A stretch of DNA of 31,704 nt from MGIIb-Q1 sp964342465 (GTDB lineage Archaea > Thermoplasmatota > Poseidoniia > Poseidoniales > Thalassarchaeaceae): NCBI GenBank assembly GCA_964342465.1, contig CAYFFQ010000022.1, forward strand, positions 1 to 31,704, written 5' to 3'. The notes beneath the pieces were generated by a model. It was given only the letters and a program-made list of their open reading frames with translations. It was not told where the DNA came from and did no database searches. Shown one piece after another: positions 1 to 8,572 of the stretch (its first letter is position 1; every line of letters starts with the position of its first letter). The translations under genes were made by a program, and so were the position numbers.

Positions 1-21
1 CTTACCAGTTGCTCCGTAGGG

Positions 22-105
22 CGGCGGTACGTTCTCATCTTAGGGCGGCGTAGGCTAATCGTCCGGCGGTACGTTCTCATCTTAGGGCGGCGTAGGCTAA
101 TCGTC
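22..105. repeat. 42-bp tandem direct repeat, two copies
   Basis: Copies at 22-63 and 64-105 are identical. The unit starts cggcggtacg and ends gctaatcgtc, and the match continues 2 nt past the second copy. Within each unit an 8-nt gggcggcg-like word occurs twice. One minus-strand frame is open across both copies (14 codons per unit), so this could be the tail of a gene lying outside the window, but nothing supports a gene here. Confidence 0.9.
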
Positions 106-192
106 CGCCGCCCACCTCCCTCACTGTGGCAATGATAACACCACTGATTCATGGCCAACAGCCTTGATGAGACAGAACCATCTCGCCCATCC

Positions 193-1326
193 ATGAAACT
201 TGTCGGCATCGTCGTCAATCCCGATGCCGGCCTCGGTGGCCGAATCGGTCTGAAAGGGAGTGACGGCAAGGCGTCGTTGGCTCGCCAATCGGGTGCGGAG
301 GAGTGGTCGGGACCGCGCATGACTGATGCGCTCACTTCCCTCCTAGATGACCTGCCACAGGGGGTATCATTCATTGTCCCGCGGGGAAGGATGGGTTCTG
401 AGTGGCTACCCTCTGAGTTCCCGAAATGCACGATGGTCGAGGGGGCTGACCCATCCACCGCCGAAGACACTGTCAGGGTCGTGAGAGAGATGGTCGAGAT
501 GGGGGTGGACATCATTCTCTATGCGGGCGGTGACGGTACGACGAGGGACATAGTCACCGCCCTGATGGCAGCAGGTCGGAAAGACCTGCCCATAATCGGT
601 GTCCCTGGTGGTGTGAAGATGCACAGTGGCTGCTTCGCCTCCTCGCCGACAACCGCCGCCGCAGTCCTCACCTCTTGGGCTGTTGGAGACCTTCTAGACT
701 CCACCACCGAGGTGATGGACCTCGACGAGGAGGCATACAGCGGCGGCGAATGGAAGGTTCGCCTCTACGCTGAAGCAACCACTCCCGCATCGCCACGCTG
801 GATGCAGGGGGCTAAACAGCGAGTTGAGGCCAGTGACGAGGAAGATATCATCGAGGGGCTGGCCGAGCACATCGGAGAGATGATGACAGAGAGTGAGAAC
901 CTGCTCATCATCTGGGGTTCGGGTGGCACTCTGAGAAAGATGGCGGGACACCTCGGCATCGACAAGACTGTGCTCGGCATCGATGTCATCAAAGGTGGTG
1001 AGATAGTAGCCTCTGATGTCAACGAGAATGACCTTCTGCAACTGCTCGACAGCCATGGGGGTGAGGCACTCATCCTGCTCTCCCCGATGGGCGGTCAGGG
1101 TTTTCTCATCGGAAGGGGGAATCTTCAGATCTCTCCTGCCGTACTCCGGAGGGTGGGTCTTGGAGGGGTACTCGGGATTGCCACACCGGCCAAACTTCTG
1201 ACTCTGGTGAGCCTTCGCATCGACTCCGGAGAACGAGAACTTGATGAGGAGTTTCGAAAAAGGAAGTACATCAAGGTCCTACAGGGCTACCGCACGACGC
1301 GGTTGGTCAGGGTCTCTGAGGATTGA
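193..1326 (+). CDS. ATP-NAD kinase family protein (COG3199/AcoX-like)
   Basis: Predicted cytosolic NAD kinase-like enzyme that would phosphorylate NAD using ATP or polyphosphate. The protein opens with VGIVVNPDAGLGG and carries the diagnostic nucleotide-binding motif AGGDGTTRD, followed about 20 residues later by GVPGGVKMHSG, which is the arrangement of the COG3199 branch. At 377 residues from the chosen start it has normal family length. An in-frame ATG at 151 would add 14 unconserved residues. I prefer 193 because the conserved core begins directly after it and a TATA-like gataac lies at 134-139. The gene stands alone and converges on pyrG. The substrate is uncertain: AcoX-type relatives sit in acetoin operons, and no such genes are present here. 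Confidence 0.8.
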   Translation: MKLVGIVVNPDAGLGGRIGLKGSDGKASLARQSGAEEWSGPRMTDALTSLLDDLPQGVSFIVPRGRMGSEWLPSEFPKCTMVEGADPSTAEDTVRVVREMVEMGVDIILYAGGDGTTRDIVTALMAAGRKDLPIIGVPGGVKMHSGCFASSPTTAAAVLTSWAVGDLLDSTTEVMDLDEEAYSGGEWKVRLYAEATTPASPRWMQGAKQRVEASDEEDIIEGLAEHIGEMMTESENLLIIWGSGGTLRKMAGHLGIDKTVLGIDVIKGGEIVASDVNENDLLQLLDSHGGEALILLSPMGGQGFLIGRGNLQISPAVLRRVGLGGVLGIATPAKLLTLVSLRIDSGERELDEEFRKRKYIKVLQGYRTTRLVRVSED

Positions 1327-1398
1327 TGGTGGCGGGGTTGATGACCGACATCTGATGCTGACGACATCGGAGGCAATCTCACGATTCCTCAAGGCTAC

Positions 1399-3051
1399 TC
1401 ACTGGCACTCTTTGGCAGCACGCACAAAACCGAAGAAGGGCGGGCTCGGACGGTTTGGCCTGCTCTTGAACTCGGGGTGATACTGGGTGGCGAAGAAATA
1501 TGGATGGTCGGCGAGTTCAATAATCTCCATCCGCTGACCTGAGGTATCCCTCCCGGCGAATCTCAGACCTGCGGATTCCATCTTCTCAACCATGTCCGGA
1601 TTGACTTCGTAGCGATGGCGATGGCGTTCATGTATCTCCATCTCCCCACCATACAATTCGTAGGCAGCGCATTCTGTGGTCTGCAAGTTCGTCTGTCTGC
1701 TGCCCAGTCGCATCGTTCCGCCCATGTGAGTGCGGCTTCCTTCAGGCATGAATATGACTGCGGGGTGAGGTGTGTCTTCGTCGAATTCAGTGCTGTTCGC
1801 CCCACTCAGTCCAAGGACGTTTCTAGCGAACTCGATGACTGCGACCTGAAGCCCGAGACAGATGCCGAGATATGGGACCTCGCCTTCCCTCGCATATTGG
1901 GCTGCGAGCATTTTTCCTTCAACACCACGGGTTCCGAAGCCACCCGGCACCAAGATGCCATCCGCTCTCTTCAGGTCTGCCCACGCCTGCGCGTGCAATT
2001 CCGGTTTTGATTCCGCCGATTCCGGTTCAAGCAGTGTCGCTTCCACCCAACTGATGTTCATCTTAGCACCGACCTTGTAAGCTGAATGTTGAAGTGCTTT
2101 GATGACACTGAGATAGGAGTCGGAAAGTCCTGTGTATTTTCCGACCATGGCGATGGTAACTTCGCTATCCAGCGAATCTACCCGCTCAGCCATCGCCCTC
2201 CAATCTTCCAACAGGGGTCTTTCATCGGGGATCTCAAGCCTCAGTTTCTCTGCTATCATCACGGTTGTGTTCTGCTCTTCCAGCAGTAGAGGAATGCGAT
2301 AGAGGTTCGAGACATCATGGGCGCTCAGGACATGCGATTCGTCAACATGACAGAAGAGGGCGAGTTTCTCCTTGGTCTCACGGGCCAGTGGTTCCTCCGC
2401 TCTGCACACAAGAAAGTCGGGAGATAGACCTGCCGCGCGCAGTTCTTTGACCGTGTGTTGCGTCGGTTTAGTCTTCTGTTCCCCTACCACTCCGATAACC
2501 GGTACCAGACTCACATGCACGAGGACGAAATTCTCTCTGCCTACTCGGAACTGGAACTGCCTGAGAGCCTCAACGAACGGGGCGCTCTCGATATCGCCGA
2601 CGGTTCCGCCCAACTCAATTATGCAGATGTCCGGTGAATCGCCGTTTCCATCGACGGGAACCTGTGCGACCCGCTCGACCCAATCCTGAATCTCGTCGGT
2701 GATGTGCGGCACCACCTGCACTGTCTTCCCGAGATAGTCTCCTCTGCGCTCGGCTTCAATCACCTTGGCGTAGACCTTTCCTGTGGTCAGGTTGTTGTCA
2801 CGGGTGAGTGTGATGTCGAGGAATCGCTCGTAGTTTCCGAGGTCGAGGTCAACCTCGCCGCCGTCGTCGAGAACGAAAACCTCGCCGTGCTCGAATGGTG
2901 ACATGGTTCCGGCATCGCTGTTTAGGTATGGGTCTATTTTGATGGAAGTCACCCTGTATCCGAGGGATTTCAACAGCATTCCGATACTGCTGGCCGTCAC
3001 TCCTTTGCCTAGTCCGGATAGGACTCCGCCGCTGACGACAACATAGCGCAT
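1399..3051 (-). CDS. pyrG: CTP synthase (glutamine-hydrolysing)
   Basis: Converts UTP to CTP with ATP and glutamine, the last step of de novo pyrimidine nucleotide synthesis in the cytosol. The N-terminal amidoligase domain begins MRYVVVSGGVLSGLGKG (P-loop-like) and contains DPYLNSDAGTMSPFEHGEVF. The C-terminal class I glutaminase has the nucleophile Cys398 in GICLGLQ and the His525/Glu527 pair in QYHPEF. At 550 residues it has full family length. An upstream in-frame ATG at 3093 would add 14 residues, but it lies upstream of a TATA-like box at 3081-3086 and is not conserved, so 3051 is preferred. The gene is divergent from the threonine dehydrogenase. All catalytic residues are present and I see no sign of transfer. 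Confidence 0.97.
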   Translation of the reverse strand: MRYVVVSGGVLSGLGKGVTASSIGMLLKSLGYRVTSIKIDPYLNSDAGTMSPFEHGEVFVLDDGGEVDLDLGNYERFLDITLTRDNNLTTGKVYAKVIEAERRGDYLGKTVQVVPHITDEIQDWVERVAQVPVDGNGDSPDICIIELGGTVGDIESAPFVEALRQFQFRVGRENFVLVHVSLVPVIGVVGEQKTKPTQHTVKELRAAGLSPDFLVCRAEEPLARETKEKLALFCHVDESHVLSAHDVSNLYRIPLLLEEQNTTVMIAEKLRLEIPDERPLLEDWRAMAERVDSLDSEVTIAMVGKYTGLSDSYLSVIKALQHSAYKVGAKMNISWVEATLLEPESAESKPELHAQAWADLKRADGILVPGGFGTRGVEGKMLAAQYAREGEVPYLGICLGLQVAVIEFARNVLGLSGANSTEFDEDTPHPAVIFMPEGSRTHMGGTMRLGSRQTNLQTTECAAYELYGGEMEIHERHRHRYEVNPDMVEKMESAGLRFAGRDTSGQRMEIIELADHPYFFATQYHPEFKSRPNRPSPPFFGFVRAAKECQ

Positions 3052-3076
3052 GGCAATCAACGGGATATGGACCCGT

Positions 3077-3087
3077 CGGGTATAGCC
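3077..3087 (-). promoter_or_regulatory. TATA-like box for pyrG
   Basis: On the minus strand this reads ggctatacccg. It is centred about 31 nt upstream of the pyrG ATG at 3051, the distance expected for an archaeal promoter giving a leaderless or nearly leaderless transcript. It also helps choose that start over the one at 3093. Confidence 0.5.
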
Positions 3088-3152
3088 TATCAACCTATGC
3101 GGATATTCTGAAGCGGGGAGGGTCTCTCAGATGTTGAGCAATTTCAAGTAGC

Positions 3153-3168
3153 CGCCGCCTCAGCGGCG
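3153..3168 (+). other. GC-rich hairpin just upstream of the threonine dehydrogenase start
   Basis: A perfect 6-bp stem cgccgc/gcggcg with loop ctca ends 5 nt before the ATG at 3174. If it is transcribed it could affect initiation. If the alternative GTG at 3186 is used, it would lie 17 nt upstream. There is no evidence that it is regulatory. Confidence 0.45.
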
Positions 3169-3173
3169 TCCCG

Positions 3174-4139
3174 ATGGGCGGTGCAGTGGAGCAGAGAATC
3201 CTCGTCACAGGCGCTTTGGGGCAGATCGGCACCGAATTGGTTGGCGCTCTGAGGGATAGATTCGGTGCAACCAATGTAATCGCCAGTGACATTCGGGAAA
3301 TAGGCGACCACCCCCTCTCTTCCACAGGTCCATACATCACTGTCGATGTTCTCGACCTAGCAGGCCTATCTCACATCATCAAAGACCATGAAATCACCAC
3401 TATCTACCATCTCGCGGCAATTCTGTCGGCCGCTGGTGAAGAACAACCGGAACTGTGCGAGCGTGTCAACATAGGCGGTTTGAACAATGTATTGGAACTG
3501 GCGAAGAAGCACTCACTATCGGTTTTCGCACCATCTTCCATCGCTGTCTTTGGTCCGGATTGTCCGTCTGATGCACCGCAGGTGACACCGCTCAATCCCA
3601 CAACCGTCTATGGCCGGACGAAGGTCGCTGGTGAAGTGATGGCGATGTACTACTGGCGCGTTCATGGGGTAGATGTGCGTGGACTTCGTTATCCCGGCCT
3701 CATCTCATGGACGGCTCCTGCGGGTGGCGGCACCACAGACTATGCCGTGGAAATCTTCCATCACGCCGTCAACGGTGGAAAATACACCTGTTTCGTGCGC
3801 CGCGACACCACCCTGCCGATGATGTACATGGATGACGCCATCCGTGCGACCTTGGAATTGATGGCTGCCCCGGATGACCATCTCGGTGGAGGGCGGGCTG
3901 GATACAACATCGCTGGATGTTCGTTCACGGCGGGTGAACTGGCGGCGGAAATTCAGAGAAGAATACCTGATTTCAGGTGTGATTTTGTTCCAGACATCCG
4001 CCAGAGTTATGCCGATTCATGGCCTGATTCAGTCGAGGATGATGCGGCTGCAGGGGAATGGGGTTGGAAAGCCGAATATGACCTTGGTCGGATGGTGGAT
4101 GAGATTCTCGACAACCTCCTCTCCGTCGGGCAACCCTGA
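3174..4139 (+). CDS. tdh: L-threonine 3-dehydrogenase, short-chain (epimerase-like) type
   Basis: Oxidises L-threonine to 2-amino-3-ketobutyrate with NAD+, the first step of threonine breakdown to glycine. The 321 residues form an extended SDR fold: TGALGQIG (12-19) is the NAD-binding glycine motif, Ser121/Ser122 lie in PSSIAVFGP, and the catalytic pair is Tyr146/Lys150 in VYGRTK. The segment LRYPGLISWTAPAGGGTTD followed by YAVEIFHHA, and then LPMMYMDDA, is characteristic of the SDR-type threonine dehydrogenases known from Thermoplasma and Flavobacterium rather than UDP-sugar epimerases. The partner ligase Kbl is not in the window. A GTG at 3186 is an alternative start that still precedes the NAD motif. 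The gene converges on the thermosome gene. Confidence 0.9.
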   Translation: MGGAVEQRILVTGALGQIGTELVGALRDRFGATNVIASDIREIGDHPLSSTGPYITVDVLDLAGLSHIIKDHEITTIYHLAAILSAAGEEQPELCERVNIGGLNNVLELAKKHSLSVFAPSSIAVFGPDCPSDAPQVTPLNPTTVYGRTKVAGEVMAMYYWRVHGVDVRGLRYPGLISWTAPAGGGTTDYAVEIFHHAVNGGKYTCFVRRDTTLPMMYMDDAIRATLELMAAPDDHLGGGRAGYNIAGCSFTAGELAAEIQRRIPDFRCDFVPDIRQSYADSWPDSVEDDAAAGEWGWKAEYDLGRMVDEILDNLLSVGQP

Positions 4140-4245
4140 TGGGTGACCCTTTGCATGGACTGTTCGGGGATGAAGTGCCCGTTCGCAAGAACTGCTAGAG
4201 GAAGAAATGGTTCTGTCGGCATCCGTGTCATCGGTTCGGTGTGGT

Positions 4246-5856
4246 TCATCTCTCTCCTGCTGTGCCGTCAGCCTTCTCCCACTCGGGGATGGATGGCCCA
4301 CTGTCCGCCCACAGAAAATCCTCTATTCTGAGAACTGCGACTGTCGCCTCTAGAGCACTTGAGAGAGAGTTTTTGGTGACCACCGCTGGCTCGACGACTC
4401 CCGCTTCCGCCATGTCGGAGACCTCGCCCGTCATCAGGTCCAATCCGACCCACGCACCGCCTTCAGCCTGGGCTGCATTGATTCGCAGCACCTCGTCTAT
4501 CGGCGAGAGACCTGCGTTCTGAGAGAGTGTGCGTGGAATCACCTCCAAGGCCGCCGCGAAGGCCTGAACCGCCAACTGGCGGCGGCCAGACACCGAAGTC
4601 GCAAAGGCACGGAGATGGCGGGAGGTGGCGATGTGGCTAGCCCCGCCACCGGGCAGAACGGAAGAGTCGGACACCAACCCGCAGGCAACTTCCGAGGCGT
4701 CGTCGAAGGCGCGGCTGACCTCGTCGACTCTCTGTTTGGTGGTGCCTCGGATTATCAGTGTGACTGCTGCCTCCCCTTCTCCGGTAATCGACATCTGATT
4801 CACGCCCGCCCACTTTCTCTCGCTCAGACTTGTGAAAGAACCGAGGTCATCCTCCCTAGTGAGGAGTGGGTCGCTCACGATGGTGGCGCCTGTGGCGCGG
4901 GAGAGGAGTTCAAGGTCCGCCTTCTCAATGCGCCGATATGCGGTGATTCCAGCCTCGAGAAGGAGGGCACCAGCCTCTTCATCGATGCCGTCGCGCACGC
5001 ATAGAAGGTCTGCTCCGGATGCTGCAATCGCCTTCACCCGCTCACTGATGTCTTTCACTTCCTGTCTATGCAGTTCGGCGAGCATTTCTGGGTCGCTCAC
5101 CCTCAGAGTGATGTCCATCTCGGGTTTTCGCCTTGAAATCCCACCATCAAGTATCAGAATGGAGCCGCCCTCTGAATGCAGTTCCATCTCCCGATGCAGT
5201 CGCTGTTTGGGCAGCATCAATCCACGAACCAATTCGCTGGTTGTCGCCGGCCGACCGATTTCCTCCACCTTCTTGACAAGGCCGACATCGGCATGAGGCC
5301 CATCCGCTCCTGCAACCGTCAGCATCTCGGCAGCGGATAATGCCAAGTCGGATAGATGGTCAGACAACTCCCCCACACCAGAGCGAGAGAGGGATGTTCG
5401 CACACACTTTTTCTGCATCTCCTGAGAGGAACTCCGAGAAATAGAGGAGAGAAAACTCTGTGCCTCTTTCTCAGCGGCACGGAACCCCTCCTCGACCAAG
5501 GTTGGATGAACCCCCATCTCAACTATCTCTGAAGCGTTGTGGAGAAGTTCGGAGGTGAGAAGAACTGTGCTTGTAGTTCCATCACCAGCCACTCTCTCCT
5601 GAGTCGAAGCATGTGTAATCAGAAGTTGGGCTATCGGATGTTCCACCCTCGCCTGCTGCAAGACCGTGACGCCGTCGCTGGTGACTGTGGACTGGCCATC
5701 CTCGCTGAGGAGCATCTTGTCGAGACCACGGGGGCCGAGGGTGCTCTTGACAGCGTCTGCGAGGGCGGCGGCGGCGGCCACATTGCTACGAAGAGCCGCC
5801 TTGCCTTGCGTCCGGCTGGTATCGTTGAGCAGAGACTCATGCTCCTGCTGCACCAT
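4246..5856 (-). CDS. Thermosome subunit (group II chaperonin), divergent
   Basis: Subunit of the ATP-driven double-ring chaperonin that folds cytosolic proteins. The equatorial domain motifs are present: STLGPRGLDKMLL near residue 40, VTSDGVTVLQQ, and GDGTTSTVLLTSELL (91-105). A distal LPGGGASH segment completes the nucleotide pocket. At 536 residues the length is typical. The protein is divergent for this usually well-conserved family. It has TSDG rather than the common TNDG, a His two residues after GGGA where an acidic residue is usual, and no Gly-Gly-Met tail. It may therefore be a specialised paralogue in a multi-subunit ring. It is divergent from the Hsp20-like/dnaK operon, and a TATA-like segment lies 22-30 nt before the ATG. 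Confidence 0.93.
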   Translation of the reverse strand: MVQQEHESLLNDTSRTQGKAALRSNVAAAAALADAVKSTLGPRGLDKMLLSEDGQSTVTSDGVTVLQQARVEHPIAQLLITHASTQERVAGDGTTSTVLLTSELLHNASEIVEMGVHPTLVEEGFRAAEKEAQSFLSSISRSSSQEMQKKCVRTSLSRSGVGELSDHLSDLALSAAEMLTVAGADGPHADVGLVKKVEEIGRPATTSELVRGLMLPKQRLHREMELHSEGGSILILDGGISRRKPEMDITLRVSDPEMLAELHRQEVKDISERVKAIAASGADLLCVRDGIDEEAGALLLEAGITAYRRIEKADLELLSRATGATIVSDPLLTREDDLGSFTSLSERKWAGVNQMSITGEGEAAVTLIIRGTTKQRVDEVSRAFDDASEVACGLVSDSSVLPGGGASHIATSRHLRAFATSVSGRRQLAVQAFAAALEVIPRTLSQNAGLSPIDEVLRINAAQAEGGAWVGLDLMTGEVSDMAEAGVVEPAVVTKNSLSSALEATVAVLRIEDFLWADSGPSIPEWEKADGTAGER

Positions 5857-5877
5857 CGGCTGCCGCGACTCAAGGTT

Positions 5878-5886
5878 GTTTCTTAA
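5878..5886 (-). promoter_or_regulatory. TATA-like box for the thermosome gene
   Basis: The minus strand reads ttaagaaac, centred 26 nt upstream of the ATG at 5856, which fits a leaderless transcript. The box is imperfect. Confidence 0.35.
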
Positions 5887-6025
5887 GGCCGATGGCGAGA
5901 GGCGTGAACATCGTTGAGGATGATTTCATCATGAGAACTCACTGTTTGACGGGCCATTTTGTGAACTTTCCATCCGACGGGTGTGGGAGATGATTGGTAT
6001 TCACCTAATCTTCCGTTTACAAGGA

Positions 6026-6055
6026 TTCATATACGGTGGGCTGCTCGCACTATAC
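6026..6055 (+). promoter_or_regulatory. Promoter region of the Hsp20-like/dnaK operon with two TATA-like boxes
   Basis: Two candidate boxes occur: ttcatatac at 6026-6034 and actatac at 6049-6055. The second lies 30-36 nt before the ATG at 6085, consistent with leaderless transcription. The first would leave a leader of roughly 25-30 nt. Two starts could serve basal and heat-shock expression, but the sequence does not prove it. Confidence 0.45.
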
Positions 6056-6084
6056 AACCTCGGGTTAGTAAGTGGGTATTCGGC

Positions 6085-6654
6085 ATGTCAGGCAAGCGAT
6101 TCACAGCGGGTGGAGATGATTGGGAGGAGAAGCTCTTGAAGCAACTCTCGGAGATGTTCAAACAGATGGGGATGGCGGTCGATGCGAAGATGCTCAAGAC
6201 GATGATGGACCAGATTCAGAGCCAATTCGAGGAGATGGGATTGGACCCCGAGAAGATGGCTGATGGGAAGGTGGAACTCAATCTCGAAGGCACCCTGAAC
6301 GACCTAGCCAAGATGGTTGGGGCGACCTTTCCCGAGAAACCACCTGTGACCATCGAAGTGAAAACCGACGAACAGGGTGAACATGATGCAGATTCGATAA
6401 CCCCCATTGACGAGAACGACATCTATGTCTCGGATGATGGGATGGTGCTCACAATCGATTGTAGCAGAGTCACTGAAATCGACGATGACGGAAATGGCGT
6501 GGATATCATCCTCACCAATGACGGCGCGGTGGTGAACATCTATGTCGAGGGGAGACCTCATCCAGTCAGAAAATACAGTCTGACAAGGCAGGCTACGGCG
6601 ATTGGCGATTGGACCATGAACAACGGAATCCTCGACTTGACACTCGAACTCTGA
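6085..6654 (+). CDS. Putative small heat-shock (Hsp20/alpha-crystallin-like) protein
   Basis: Predicted cytosolic holdase that would hand unfolded substrates to DnaK. The 189 residues divide into an N-terminal amphipathic helical part (about 11-80, including WEEKLLKQLSEMFKQMG), an acidic linker, and a C-terminal beta-rich segment (about 111-189). That segment resembles an Hsp20/GvpH-type domain: alternating hydrophobics in GMVLTIDCSR, VDIILTNDGAVVNIYVEG and the final NNGILDLTLEL, which matches the NGxLxLxL pattern of Hsp20s. Assignment is by pattern only and no IxI tail is visible. The open frame runs upstream to 5983, but that part crosses the promoter, so 6085 is chosen. The stop is 14 nt before dnaK, indicating an operon. 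It could instead be an unrelated co-chaperone occupying the usual GrpE position. Confidence 0.55.
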   Translation: MSGKRFTAGGDDWEEKLLKQLSEMFKQMGMAVDAKMLKTMMDQIQSQFEEMGLDPEKMADGKVELNLEGTLNDLAKMVGATFPEKPPVTIEVKTDEQGEHDADSITPIDENDIYVSDDGMVLTIDCSRVTEIDDDGNGVDIILTNDGAVVNIYVEGRPHPVRKYSLTRQATAIGDWTMNNGILDLTLEL

Positions 6655-6655
6655 A

Positions 6656-6663
6656 GGAAGTGA
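6656..6663 (+). promoter_or_regulatory. Shine-Dalgarno-like site of dnaK
   Basis: The sequence ggaagtga lies 5 nt before the ATG at 6669, just after the stop codon of the upstream gene. It decides the dnaK start against the longer open frame beginning at 6609. Confidence 0.5.
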
Positions 6664-6668
6664 ATGAA

Positions 6669-8555
6669 ATGGCAAAAAAAACACCAGTAATAGGAATTGA
6701 TTTGGGAACGACGAACAGTTGTGTGGCGACCATCGAGGGCGGAGAAGCCGTGGTCATCGCCAACGCCGAAGGAGCGCGCACGACACCCAGCGTCGTCGCT
6801 TTCTCCAAAGATGGCGAGCGCCTGGTCGGCGCGACTGCGAAGCGTCAGGCGGTGACCAACTCCGAGAGAACCATCCTCTCGGTGAAGCGCGAGATGGGAA
6901 CCAAGTGGGTGCAGAAGATTGACGATGCGGAATACACTCCACAGGAGGTCTCCGCCTTCATCCTACAGAAACTAAAGGCCGATGCCGAGGCTTACCTCGG
7001 TCAAGAGGTAAAGCAGGCTGTCGTGACCTGCCCAGCATATTTTACCGACGCACAGCGAAAGGCGACCAAGGATGCCGGCAGAATCGCCGGTCTTGAGGTC
7101 CTGAGAATCATCAACGAGCCGACGGCGGCGGCGCTTGCCTTCGGAGTCGACAAAGAGGATGACCAAACCATTCTCGTCTATGACCTCGGCGGTGGAACAT
7201 TCGATGTCTCGGTCCTTGAAATCTACATGATTGATGGCCAACCGCAGATAGAGGTCAAGGCGACTGCTGGCAACAACCGGCTAGGCGGCGACGATTTTGA
7301 TGACACCATCATAGAATGGGCGGTCTCCGAATTCAAGAAGTCGAGCGGAATCGACCTCTCCAAGGACCTTCAGGCGATGAGTCGATTGAAAGAAGCCGCT
7401 GAAAAGGCGAAAATCGAACTCTCTGGAACCAGCACCGCCCAACTTAATCTGCCCTTCATAACGATGGTGGACAATCAACCAGCACACCTCGACCTGACGC
7501 TCTCCAAGGCGAAGTTCGAGGACCTCATAAGCGACTTGGTGGAGCAGACCATGAAGCCGACGAGACAGGCCATCAAAGATGCTGGAATCACAGGCGGCGA
7601 AATCGACAAGGTGCTTCTCATCGGTGGTTCCACTCGAGTGCCGGCAGTTCAGGATGCGATTGAGGGTGAACTTGGAAGCAAGCCGCACAAGGGCATCAAT
7701 CCTGACGAAGCGGTCGCTCTCGGAGCAGCGCTACAGGCTGGAATCATCATCGGAGACGATGCGGTCACGGATGTCCTTCTGTTGGATGTCACACCTCTGA
7801 CTCTCGGAATCGAGACCCTCGGAGGTGTCACCACCACCATGATAGAGCGCAACACGACCATACCGACCAAGAGGTCAGAGACTTTCTCCACCGCCAGTGA
7901 CAATCAACCTGCAGTGGAGATTCATGTCCTTCAAGGAGAGCGGGAATTCGCCCGCGACAACATCACCCTCGGTAGATTCTTCCTAGAGGGAATCCCACCG
8001 GCGCCACGCGGTATGCCACAGATTGAAGTCGCCTTCGACATCGATGCGAACGGCATCGTCAGTGTCTCTGCGAAGGACCTTGGAACTGGAAAGGAACAGT
8101 CCATCCGCATCGAGTCTGCGACCTCACTGAGCGAAGAGGACATCCAGCAGAAGATTGCGGATGCGGAGAAGTTCGCTGAGGAAGACAGCGCTCGCAAGGC
8201 GAAGGTTGACCTGAGAAATCAGGCTGACAGCATAATCTACCAGACCCGCAGAACCCTGAAGGAAGCTGAGGAAAAACTGTCTGACGACGACACCGAACCA
8301 GTGGAGGAGAAACTCAGTGAACTGGAAGAACTCATCATGGATGGCGACCAACCAAAGGAGATGGACGAGATTGACGAAGCAGCCATTCAGGCCAAAGTCA
8401 AGGAACTTGAAGAGTCGATGCATGCCATCTCCGCCAAACTCTACGAAGCGGCGGCGGCTCAGATGGAGGCGGAGGATGCCGTTGATGCCGCAGCCGCAGA
8501 GGGAGACGATGTCGTCGAGGCCGATTTTGAAGTCGTCGAGGACGACGACAACTGA
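6669..8555 (+). CDS. dnaK: Molecular chaperone DnaK (Hsp70)
   Basis: ATP-dependent cytosolic chaperone that binds exposed hydrophobic peptides with DnaJ and GrpE. The 628 residues contain GIDLGTTNSCVA (9-20, phosphate 1), YDLGGGTFDVSVLE (phosphate 2), LLIGGSTRVPAVQ (adenosine site), the linker region DVLLLDVTPLTLGIET, and an acidic tail ending ADFEVVEDDDN, typical of bacterial DnaK. Archaeal dnaK genes are known to be acquired from bacteria, and the sequence fits that. The start at 6669 follows a ribosome-binding site, and the upstream extension to 6609 overlaps the preceding gene. It is co-transcribed with the Hsp20-like gene. DnaJ and GrpE are not in this window. Two hairpins follow the stop. 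Confidence 0.98.
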   Translation: MAKKTPVIGIDLGTTNSCVATIEGGEAVVIANAEGARTTPSVVAFSKDGERLVGATAKRQAVTNSERTILSVKREMGTKWVQKIDDAEYTPQEVSAFILQKLKADAEAYLGQEVKQAVVTCPAYFTDAQRKATKDAGRIAGLEVLRIINEPTAAALAFGVDKEDDQTILVYDLGGGTFDVSVLEIYMIDGQPQIEVKATAGNNRLGGDDFDDTIIEWAVSEFKKSSGIDLSKDLQAMSRLKEAAEKAKIELSGTSTAQLNLPFITMVDNQPAHLDLTLSKAKFEDLISDLVEQTMKPTRQAIKDAGITGGEIDKVLLIGGSTRVPAVQDAIEGELGSKPHKGINPDEAVALGAALQAGIIIGDDAVTDVLLLDVTPLTLGIETLGGVTTTMIERNTTIPTKRSETFSTASDNQPAVEIHVLQGEREFARDNITLGRFFLEGIPPAPRGMPQIEVAFDIDANGIVSVSAKDLGTGKEQSIRIESATSLSEEDIQQKIADAEKFAEEDSARKAKVDLRNQADSIIYQTRRTLKEAEEKLSDDDTEPVEEKLSELEELIMDGDQPKEMDEIDEAAIQAKVKELEESMHAISAKLYEAAAAQMEAEDAVDAAAAEGDDVVEADFEVVEDDDN

Positions 8556-8572
8556 GGCCACACCTAATGGTG

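Noticed and set aside
4615..5296. Plus-strand open frames opposite the thermosome gene
   Set aside because: They are antisense to strongly conserved chaperonin codons and show no recognisable motifs.
5983..6084. Upstream extension of the Hsp20-like gene
   Set aside because: The frame is open but crosses two TATA-like boxes and adds 34 residues with no conserved look.
6609..6668. Upstream extension of dnaK
   Set aside because: It overlaps the end of the preceding gene, and the conserved N-terminus starts at 6669 behind a ribosome-binding site.
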